A stretch of 64,000 nucleotides of DNA from Pachyseris speciosa (lineage: Eukaryota; Cnidaria; Anthozoa; Scleractinia; Pachyseridae). A model generated the notes under the pieces. That model did no database searches and was not told the DNA's origin. It worked only from the letters and a program-made list of their open reading frames with translations. Positions 1-10,900 of the stretch are shown piece after piece. The translations under genes and the position numbers were made by a program. Position 1 is the stretch's first letter. Each line of letters begins with the position of its first letter. The stretch covers positions 36,001 through 100,000 of the forward strand of contig JAEMWC010001606.1 of NCBI GenBank assembly GCA_016490735.1, read 5' to 3'.

Positions 1-72
1 AAATTTGTACCTTTTGGGAGTTAAACGTTGTGATGAGGATGACTTGAGAAATTCAAAAATTACCTCTCTTAA

Positions 73-501
73 AGGGAACCTCCTCACTTGTAACAAATTC
101 AAGCTAAATTGTTGGAAATAATTACTAGCTTCCAAATTTTGTTTTGAAATGTGAATATAACATTTAAGTGTACAGAAAAAAATCGATATCATTATCCCTA
201 TTTTCGCTTTCAAATTTTCCGGGCGCGACCATTTTGGATTTGATGACGTACATGGTTGCAGCTATTGTCAGGAAGCAAATGAAGCAGAAAATCCTTTGTG
301 TTAAACAACAGGTCAACCAATTTGCACGTCATCAAATCCAAAATGGCTGTGCCTGGGAAATTTAAAAGCAAAAATAGGTGATGATAATATCCATTTTTTT
401 GTACCCTTAAATGTTATATTCATGTTTTAAGACAAAATTTGAAATCTAGTAATTATTTCCAGCAATTTATCATCAATTTTTTGTAAGAGTGGAGGTTCCC
501 T
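73..501. mobile_element. TTAA-flanked fold-back MITE
   Basis: The two halves are inverted copies of each other over nearly the full length. The ends read AGGGAACCTCC at left and GGAGGTTCCCT at right, with TTAA on both outer sides (69-72 and 502-505). A TTAA target duplication is the hallmark of piggyBac-like insertion. No transposase is encoded; the 65-residue frame is chance. Confidence 0.75.
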
Positions 502-514
502 TTAAATTTATTCC

Positions 515-800
515 AGTACCTTCTACATATAAATACCTCTTACTAAATGAGTTCGAGGTCTGTACTGTAAGTTACAGACTGAGTTTTTTCCCGTTGATTT
601 ATAATGGGGAAAAACAAGGATTCGTAACTTACAGTATGGACCGAGAAAACAAGGCTCGTAAGATATTTATTATATCTCTGAGGTTAATCCGGTGCGTGGG
701 AAAGAAAACTAGTTGAAGTCAAGCAGGCCGTACTGTAGAATATGGCCCACAAAATTGACCAGTCACAGCATGCATACTAAGTAAGAGATATAATAATTAT
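515..800 (-). repeat. dispersed repeat, copy A
   Basis: The reverse complement of this stretch matches 13968-14275 along its length: TTATATCTC..., a CTTGACTTCAACTAGTTTTC block, and two facing motifs around TCGGTCCGTACTGT and AACTTACAGTA. The two copies are inverted relative to each other. There is no coding capacity. It looks like an old MITE. Confidence 0.65.
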
Positions 801-1310
801 TGAAGGGCTTGGTGGAATTAGCTATGGCTGCAATATGAGGTTCAGGTATCCTTGGAGAGTTTATTATAACTTTGCTGGCCCTGTCAATGGGATGTGAGAT
901 TTCTCCTCTTGGGAGTCACCATTTTGTGCTTAATAAACTCCACTAAAAAACTGATATTAAGTTTCGAAGTGGCACGTACAATACATTTTCAGTTACGGAA
1001 AGCAACATTTTCTGTGACTGCTTGTTTCTAGAGTATTTGTTACTAAAGTGAAAGATTTTGAGTTTTTGTTGTAATATTTGGTGTGAATTGTTTTTACATT
1101 GTGGAGAGAGATGGTAAGTTTCTACTGTGGTAAATGAGTTTGTGACAGTGTTAATAACTCACATGCTTCATATTTTACATTGGTCTGTTATTTGGGTTTA
1201 AGGCTCCACATAATGATACCCAAAGTGGTTATAAGGAGCAGCCCCCAGCCACTTCCCACCAGGGATGCACCTAAAACAAGTTGACAGTCAGTTTTCACTT
1301 TTGTTTTCAG
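801..1310. other. non-coding, nothing recognised
   Basis: AT-rich sequence with frequent stops in all frames. I see no exon flanked by convincing splice sites and no repeat shared with the rest of the window. It reads as intron of the gene whose exon starts at 1311. Confidence 0.5.
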
Positions 1311-1452
1311 TGTTCAACCCAAGAAGAGAGTTCCTCAAGGTTCACAAAGGTAAGATGAAGCAAATCTGTGGTTGGTCTTACTCCACACATGTTGACTGTG
1401 ATTTGGCAGCTTGTGAAGTACTGTTCAGCTGATTATGGCATTGGACAGTCAG

Positions 1453-1490
<38 letters not shown>

Positions 1491-4400
1491 CCTTATTTTA
1501 CTTTGAATTCTGTATCTACAGCAATATGCTAATATCTCCAAAGAAAATAAGTTGTTATAAGTGTTTCTTTGCTTTGTCTTCTGCATGTAATATCCATAGT
1601 CACCTGTATTTATCACTGCCGGCTCATGAATGTGATCACCTGTTTATTTTTTACTGTTTTTAACAGTGCATACTTATATTATTACACTGAAGAATGTTAA
1701 GAGATCTGGCATCTGGGGTCTTATTGGTATTGTCATGGTCATGATCTGGTGTCCTCACTTTTTATATTCACTTGAGTTGAATAGACATGTTAACATCATG
1801 AATGGACAAGGGATTCCATAAGCCCACTGATACCCATGCTCTCCTTCTAATTGTGTGTTTAAAGCACATTTTTCTGTAAAGGCATTAGTTTTCAGTAGCA
1901 CAAAACAATTTACTAATGAGCACTTTTCAGTGGAATTAAGCATTAAAATTATTAATTATGACTAATTTTTCTTCTTCAGTAATGTCACAGTTGCTGAGTC
2001 ACCTGTCAAGCTAGTTTCACAGTCTGCGAATAAAGAGGTCGAAATGGATATTGTGGGTGCACTGGATACATTAACTCCAGTAAGTATTTTCTAAAAATAC
2101 AATCTTGTACACTGCACACTTAAATTAGTTTGGACATCGGAAATTAGCCTTTACACCATGTCCAGTGACTGCCTTGTGACTGCTCACTGAGTTGGTTGTT
2201 TCTCCAATCCAGCAATCCTTTCTGGGAACACTACTCAACACTCCCATGTTACAAGAGAAACTCGCAGAGAATATCAACAAAGTTGTCAGCAGGTATGGAT
2301 GTTTTAACAGTAGAGACAGGTGTAGTTGGAAAAATTAATTTAACCACTATTGTACACTTTGTTGTTTGTAGCATGCATGGCATTTACATGTAATTTCAAT
2401 TTCCTAAGTACCAATAATTTATTTTCTTTAGCTTGCTGTGCAGTCTTTATCTGGTCATATGTTACATGATTACGCATTACATACATGACTTATTTGTCAG
2501 AAGCCTGTCCTAGGCTCTCAGATATTTGGGTTAAGCAATACACCAAGCAAAGAATGAGGAAAGAAACTTGAACAGGGACTGGGGGAGGGGGGCAAAAGGA
2601 ACTCCCCTCTCCCCCCCCCCCCCCTGCCCCACTAATTTTTTTCCGGCATTCTCTCTCACCCCAAATTCTGAAAGCTTGGAACATGCCAATTGGTTGGCTG
2701 TGAGTGGTGGAATATCCTAGGTATATGTTTTCATAACCATTTATGGGTCAGATGTAAATTCATGTGTCGGAAGAACATTCAATAGAACATGGAAATAAAA
2801 GTAACAAGAAAGCAAAATATGCTGATGATCGGCATTTTAGAAGGAATTTCATTCATGGTCCTTCACATGTAACCTGATGTAGTCTACTAGTATGCAACTG
2901 AAACTTGCAGCTTAGTTCTCAGTGCTTACATTTAATGCAATGAATGGTTTGAACCCTTGCAGCTCAAGAGTGCCGGCTGCTGGAGATGAACTTTCTTCGG
3001 ACTCCACTCACAGCATGACAACAACAGAGGCCAGTAGTGAGGATGTATTTATGGCATCAAACCAGGTACAGGTGGCCTCCATTGTCAGAGGGCAGGGGCT
3101 GGATTGGGGGTGAGAGTTAGAGGAAACTGGACATTTAGGCCACCAACCTGGCAGACAGTGGGGGCTGGAGGTTTTAGGTGTTCAGATATAATTTTGAGGA
3201 AGAGAAGTTAGCATAGAAAGATTTTGGCAGTAATTAAAGTTTGACATACCGGTAGCATTAATTTTTTGAATAATGTGTTTCCATCAAATCACATTATACA
3301 GGCTTAAACTACACACTTATGACATAGAGACTTTCTGTCTAAGGGGATTACTTTTGATGTAAATGAATTTTCATCTCAACATACAAAATTTATTGCTCCC
3401 TAGTTCAAAAGATTGAGTGGGATCTGCTTAAAATATTTTGCAATAGTCTGAATGGTGGAAGGTGGAAGCAATGGCCGTCTAGCAGTCTTTTGATGTTTTT
3501 TTTTTTTACATTTAACAATTATCCTGGGAAATCACACAGAATATTGCCTGATACTTATCCAACTCGGCCAGTATCAGACAATATAATTTCCAGAAGATTG
3601 AGCCCGGTAATTGTTTTATTATTCAACATGTTATAACAAAGCACATTTTTCTACTTTTATTGTAAAAAAAGTTGGAAACGCAACCATTCTTCTCAGCAAC
3701 ACACAAACATGCAGTTGTTTTAGTTTTTTTTGTTGTTGTCGTTGTTGTGTCCTAGCTTTGACCGTGATGTAGAATAATAATGTAAACGGCATAAGCTCTC
3801 TTGATGAGCACTATCTGCTCTTAGAGCAAATGCCAAAAAAAATATTGTTTAAATAAAAAAAATAGTTATCTCACAGGATGTCTGTCGAATGCGCATGATG
3901 AATATTGAGCTCACTATGACCATAATTTGGACGTCAGCAATGTGTCTTATTTGTAGGAAAAATGTTTTCTTTTTTTTTAGAGGAGAATTATGTTGTAGGC
4001 GATAGAAGCTGTTTTCATCTTTGTTTTGTCTTGTCTTTTTTTTGGGGGGGGGGGGGGAGTCTAATATTACCCTACTGGCACTCATTTTGGGGTCTGAAAC
4101 TCTGAGCTCACCCGAGCCTCCCCATCCCCATCTTATCCCTACTGGGTTGCCATAGTGCCATAGTTGGGAAAGACTAATTTTCAAGGCCAGGGAAAAGTTT
4201 AGAAATTTTGTCTTCAGTCAGGGAAACTCTAAATTCTAGGTTAAAGTAAGTGGAAATTCAGATAATTTTATTTTTGGCTAGCCTAGAGGTTTGGAAGAGT
4301 TTTCCTGTTGCAAAAGGACAGGTTGTTTCAAAACAGAGTTGATCTTTGGCTGTAATTGAACTTCAAGGCAACGTGGAAGCAAAAGATTGAGATGTCCAAT

Positions 4401-4951
4401 AACTGTTTAAATAAAGACACTTGTCTTATTGCAGGGATGGTTTGTTGTTCTGATTTATTTAGTGGAACATTTTGAACAGAAAATATTATTGTCTGTTTGA
4501 CTGTCATGTGGAACCTTAACAATGTTGTTACTTTTTAAACAAAAGGGTGCTGGAGGTGAGATCCCTGTTAAGGAGATCATGGATCTCATGCAAGCAGACC
4601 CAGCATTTGATGTACTGTTCTCATTTTTTGGACTTGGTAAGGATGACTCCCCATATTTTCTGTTTTATCCATAAATCTAAACTCATTTTCATTGTGACAA
4701 GCAATTACAATTCAGGCCATACCGGTAAGTCCCTGGGACACTGGTCAAACTTGTATGAAAACTAAAAATTAGTTGTTTCTGCTTTCATGTATCTTTTCTT
4801 ACGATGGTAACTGTTGTTCTCCCTTTAGTACATTGCTTGACTTCCCCCTCCCCCACCCCCTCCCAGGCAATGCTGAAACACCGCAGGTCATCCAAGGACT
4901 AATCTTGCTTTGTGCAAAGACCAGGGAAATAGAAAACTGTCCCAAAATTTT

Positions 4952-4989
<38 letters not shown>

Positions 4990-7900
4990 TAATAATATAA
5001 TGTTATGACGTACATTGTTAGTAGCAATATTGTTACAAGTTACCTTTCATTATCCCAAAAGGAGTAACTCAAGTCAATGACATTTAAACCCCCCAAGCAT
5101 TTTATTTCGTTTGCTTGTTTCAAAATATACACCTAAGTGGAGAGAGATACAATGTACGGTACCTGTTTCCAGTAAAACAACAGGATTGTGGAGATCAATC
5201 ATATGCGATTCTTAAAAGCAAGTTTTTCTTGACCTTTAGTGTCAAAAAATCTCTAGAGAATCAACTTGTTTTTCAAACAGATGCATTGGATGCTTTGCCA
5301 TCTGCAACAAACTCAAGCACAGATTTGCCTGGGACACCTGCTGACTCCAATCAAGCTACCAAACCTACCTCCTCACTGCCAGGTTCTGAGTCGCAAATTC
5401 AAGGTACTGTGTGGCTATGTGATAATCATCATAATCATTATTGTTTGACAGCTTTCCTTTCAGAGGTCACAATTTAGGATTTCATCCACAGACCCAAAAG
5501 TTAGAACCACCTTGTAAAACTTTTAAAAAAGCACCACAGGAAAGTACTCGGCTGCTTAACAGCTTTTATTTGAATGGTGATGCTGTGGGATTTCATCCAC
5601 ATACTCAAAAGATAGAACCACCTTGTAAAACTTAATAAACAGCACCACAGGAAAGTACTCAGCTGCTTGGTAGCTTTCATTTCAATGGTCATACTGTGGG
5701 ATTTTATCCCCAGACTCAAATGTTTGAACCACCATGTACTATCAGTATACATGTAATAAACAGCATCACAGGCATCACTATTGTTTTTAGTCTATATAAA
5801 CGACCTCCCTGCGTGCCCCCTATACTCTGTGCCAAGAATGTACGCTGACGATACAAGTCTTACTTTAAGTTCAAATAATCCAGCTGACTTACAATACAAA
5901 TTAAATAGTGACTTAGCCGAAATTAAGACCTGGCTACAAGCTAATAAACTTAGTCTAAATGTCAAAAAAACCAAATATTCCATTATTGGTAGCCATAACA
6001 AATTGGCTAACTTAAACTATCAGTTTGATGTAAAAATCGATGAACATTGTTTAGAAAGAGCTAAAACCTACAAGTATCTTGGTATTGATTTGGATGAGAA
6101 CTTATCTTGGGACTCCCACATTGACAACATTGTCAAAAAAGTATCTGCCAGCCTCGGGGCTATCAGACGTGTTAGAAACTTGGATACCTCACAAATTAAT
6201 GTGATTTGGTAAACTGAAGCCACTCTAAAGGCACTAAGGCCACATGTTAGCGGGCATTCAGGGGTAATGCCGCTACCATGTGGCCTAAGTGCCTTTAGAG
6301 TGGCTTCAGCTTACCAAATCACATTAATTTGTGAGGTATCCTTGTCACTTCAGCCACATCCCACAAGCTTTATGTTTTCACTGCGTGTTAGAAACTTGGT
6401 TCCCAGTGAGACTCTTATTATGATTTATAAAGCTCTCATCCAACTGTACTTTGATTACTGTAGCTCTGTATGGGGCAGCATAGGTGTGTGTCAATCTGAG
6501 AGACCCCAAAAACTACAAAATAGGGCTGCACGTTTAATCACTTTCTCTGACTTAAATATTAGATCGTCCACTTTACTCAGTGACCTCGGTTGGGATTCCC
6601 TGGAGTGAAGGCGTTCTAAGCAACTAGCAATCATTTTGTTTAAGATTCTCCATAATCTTGCTCCGACTCGTTTAAACAGTCTTTTAAAAACTACATCCAG
6701 TGTTCACTCACATAATCTAAGAAATTCAAAATACAACCTTTTCGTTCCTAGACCGAGTACTGAAGCAGGCAAATGAAGTTTTCAATATCGTGGCTCTGTT
6801 CTCTGGAACAGCTTGCCTTTGAGGGCTAAGATTCAGCCAACTATTAGTTCCTTTAAGTCATGCATTTAATTAATATTGATAAGTAGCCATAAGTAATAAA
6901 GAGTATTTATAGCCTTGTAATAGCTATAGCCTATGTAATAGCCTTGTACAGACAATAAACTTAGTTAGATAATTTAATTGGTTATTAAGTAATTAATTAA
7001 TAGAGACCTTAAGATACCCCGATTCTGGTGTATGGGTACGGGTAAATTACTGGTAGCCGTACACGTGAAAAGTGACGGGAACATCGGCTTAAGTTACCCG
7101 GACTAAACAAAGAAGGACTGAAATCATAACTTATTCCCGTTTAGTGAACATGGCGGCTGCCAAGGTTAGGTTTGTAGTCACAATGTTTTATCAGTATCTG
7201 TTCGGCTTTTCTTCAATTTGCTCAGTGTTTTTTTTTCCGCTTAACAAGGTTCCAAATATTTTGTTCCTTGCTTTCAGAAAAGTACGTAGACGAAATGTTG
7301 CTGCTTTATGCCCGTGATAGTAACGATCAGCTCAAAATTCCTGGAAACTGTCCTTTCGAAACATATTTTCCTTTATTTTGACTAGATAAGCTTAAAGGTT
7401 CACAAAAGTGGCTGGTACAATTTTGTCTTCGAAAAGATTTTCTACCACGAACATGTCTCCGCCATTTGTCGCTTCCAATGCTTAATCAGCTGGTTTTTGG
7501 TCAAATGTTTCATGTTAATTAGACTTTACCTGGTACAAACACAAATTAGACAGCACAGTTGACTTACATTTTTGTTCATTTCACGTAAAACATCGTTCGC
7601 TTGTCCTTTACAACTTACCCGTAAGTAAACACGAGTAGAATGCCACGTACCCCAGATAAACGGCTAGGCTACCGGGTAGTGAGATGATGCCATTACCAAA
7701 TATGGTCAAACATGGTGCCCTACCTGTACCCGTACACCGGAATCGGGGTATCTTAAGTTCTCTAATTGTTTTTAAAACATGGCTCGATGGAAGAGCATGT
7801 AAATGAATTGATACCGTGTATAAATAAAGTTTTACTACTACTACTACTACAGGAAAGCTTAGCTCAGTAGCTTTCATTTGAATGACTACGGAACTTAAAC

Positions 7901-10900
7901 CCAAAAAGCTGGAGCCTTTTCACAAGGTACTACAACACTATCAGCCATGAAACTATGTGATATGTGTGGTATATAAATCCATTACCATTACCAATGGTGG
8001 CCCTACAGGATTTCATGATCCACAGACTCAAAACGTGGACCCACTTTGAATACTATACATTAAACAGCACCTCAGGAAAGTTTGCTTTTCGTTTGAATGT
8101 TTAGAAAGGATTTCACTATTGGCATCAAAATTTAGAATCACCCTGTACAGCATACAAAATAAACAGCATCACAGAAAAGTACTATATAATCACGTCATTC
8201 AAATTGTGACAATTTAGCTAGAATTGCAGTTAGCACTACAGGAGAAAGTACTGCCCAGAAGTCAATTATACTTTAATGATGATTGTAATATTAATTTTTA
8301 TTTTTGATGTTTATTACTAACAGTTAATTTGCTTGATTTTGAAAACCTCATGACTTATAATCAGCCACTAACATTGCTGTATTTACAGTTAATATTGAGC
8401 CGTTTCTTATGAACACCTCATCCATATCTTTCAGGCTGTACCCTTGGAGACTTGTCTTCGTTGCCTACAGAAACAATATGTGATTTAGGGTCTGGAATAA
8501 CCACTTTGCGAGGATCAAACGAACAGCTCCACACACCTAATTCTGTGCCTGATGTCAGAAAGGAGAACACCACTCTGCAAGCATCAATCCACCAGCCTGA
8601 TAATCCAAGCAATCCTCCTGCTTCTGATTTGCACTTGTCAGGTTTGTGCAGTTTGTCCCTAATAGCAAGTAATCAGCACATCCATCACTGAGTGGGGCCT
8701 TCCAAGCGACAAGTGACATGGCTCCCAAAATAGGCTTGATCTTCTCCCAAAATACTGACAACCAACGGAAATTGGCAGAAAAAGCGTGACAGTTTCCGAC
8801 CGGGAAAGTTCACTCTCTATTTCTTTTCTTTGTGACAGTGACATTTGTCCCTAACGAAAGAAGTGAGAGACATCATAAACAAGTCACAAAGCAGCACCAG
8901 ACCACCCCTTGGAAGGCCTCCTGGGTTGAAGAGTGGTCTCTTATCTGTTTAGTCATACCCTATTTCTATGTGGGTAGGGTACTATAATTGTTTGTGTTAC
9001 TTGAAAGTGTTTCCTAAGAAAAAGTGGTCACTTGCAAGAGCTCTTAAATACAGCAGATTGACGGAAGAAATGGTTTTGTGGTCAAGTGATTGCTTAAGGA
9101 TCTATATCTGATGCTAGGTTTTGTTGTTATTGTTTGCACAGCTACAAGTATTGTTACAGATGCATTGCTCTTACTGGCTGGAAGCCCTCAGAAGAAAAGT
9201 CCTCCTCGTGCAACAGCAGAGCTCAGTTTGTCAGCAGGGGTTCCTTTATCAGAGCAGCATAAGCCTGATACCCCACCAGTGGAGACTTATTCTACTCATA
9301 GAAGCCTCATAAATGACAAACAACCTTGCAGACAATCTATCGTAAATCAACCTGCTTTAATCACTTCAACTTTGCCTTATGTACGTGCACTCAATTTTAC
9401 AATAACAAATGAACCACCGCCAAGCAAAAGAGGCCGTAAGAAAGGCAGTAAGAATAAGAAGAGCACAAAACAGAGTACAATGATTACTGAACAAAGTAAA
9501 ACCCCTGGAAACAACAAAGGAGGCACAAACAGTGGTAGGACACAAGTAAATGCCAAGAAAACATCTCAACTGACAGTGACATCATCTTCACAAGCTACTT
9601 CATGTTCAACCGTTGTTCCAAGACCTAGCAACAATAGTCAGGTCCTTAACAACAGTGGCAGCACATTTAATCGGGCAATCCTCCCTTGTGCCTCTCCTTC
9701 AAATGCTGTGATGTCAAGTGCATGTCCCAGCCCTTTGCCTTGCAGTTTTGTTAATTGTGTTCCTAGCTGCACCCCACTGCCTGACAATGTTGTTAGCTCC
9801 TCGTCATCACCTGTGAGTCATGCTGATGCAGTTGCACACTCCTTGGGTTTACCTGGAAATCACATTGTTGTGGGGACTAATGCTGGCCTTGCTCCTCTAA
9901 ACGTCAACATTCCCACACGCCCTAATCCTTCACCTGTTAATTTTACCACTTCCAGTTCATTTCAAACCCCGACAGTCTCTACTCCATCCAGTTTTCTTAG
10001 TTGTTCTTCCCCTGCTCATCTCACCACATTGTACCCTTCCCAAACTCCTTCCGTTGGGTATGTTGTGAACTCAACCATTTGTCCAACCCCTTCATCCACT
10101 TGTCCAGGCAGTGAAGGCTTCAACCACGTCCCATCATCCTCCAGTCATAACCCCTCCAATGTTCCTGAGCTTTCGAGAACGACATCAGCACAACATGTTG
10201 TCAATGCTGTAACAACATTGAGCTCTGTTGGACTTCCCAAGGCTGTTGTACCTGGACATTTCACACACTCCAGAGTGCTGAATGCAACAACCAGTCCTGG
10301 AAATTCAATTAGCATTCAAAGTGACCATAGGAACCAAGCAGTTAATTCAGGCAGTGATGATCTGTCATCACCAGCAGAACCTCTGTCATTGGAAGCATCC
10401 AATTTGTTGCAAACGTTTGCATTAAAACATGTAAATTCTCTGTCAAACTCTTCTGCTCCACAAACTCTTGCACCAGGCTCAAAGACTGGCGAGGTTGGGA
10501 TTGAAGGCTCACAAAACAACAGGCCTATCTCAACTGAGAATTCTGCAATAAGTCAACCTTTAAAGGAAAAATCAGCATCTTTGGAGAACACGAGTGTCTC
10601 TGAAGACAACACTGTGGTTATGAGTGAAAAACAGTTAGCTCACGGTTCATCTCCTGCAAATTCGCTGGAGCAGGAATCAAGGTTGGCTGGAGCAAGTTTA
10701 CAAAATTTGCAAGGAAGTGAGAATGGCAGCACTTCCTCCTTGGAAATATTGAATGAAGAATGCAGTGAAAATATGAAAGAAAACTCCACTAGTTTCCCAA
10801 ATTCACAAATAAACAGTGAGAGGGAAATGCAAGGATCAACTAATTTACAGGGAAAACGGCAAAGGGATGCTATTCAACCACTGAAGGTAAAAGATAAACT

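Larger units (their letters stand above)
5772..7851 (+). mobile_element. 5'-truncated non-LTR retrotransposon (LINE) with nested insertions
   Basis: The frame at 5781-6200 encodes the C-terminal half of a reverse transcriptase: LVYINDLP, then the catalytic YADD box, then LQANKLSLNVKKTK and YKYLGIDLD. The protein resumes after the insertion at 6184-6383 with TLIMIYKALIQLYFDYCSSV and LQNRAARLI, but carries stops near 6606 and 6772. The element ends with AATAAAG and a (TAC)n tail at 7835-7851, the usual LINE 3' end. The tail is separated from the body by a fold-back element at 7001-7764. Upstream RT motifs and the endonuclease are missing. It is a dead copy. It lies in the sense orientation inside an intron and splits a minisatellite; ACAGG flanks both ends. 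Confidence 0.8.
5445..8200 (+). repeat. intronic minisatellite (about 112 bp unit) split by a LINE
   Basis: Units share GGAAAGTACTC.GCTGCTT, then CATTTGAATGGT, GGGATTTCATCCACA.ACTCAAA, AACCACCTTGTA and AATAAACAGCA.CACAGG. Starts near 5537 and 5649 give a period of about 112 bp. The array stops at about 5771, is interrupted by a LINE with a (TAC)n tail, and resumes at about 7850 with diverged units to about 8200. Confidence 0.7.
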
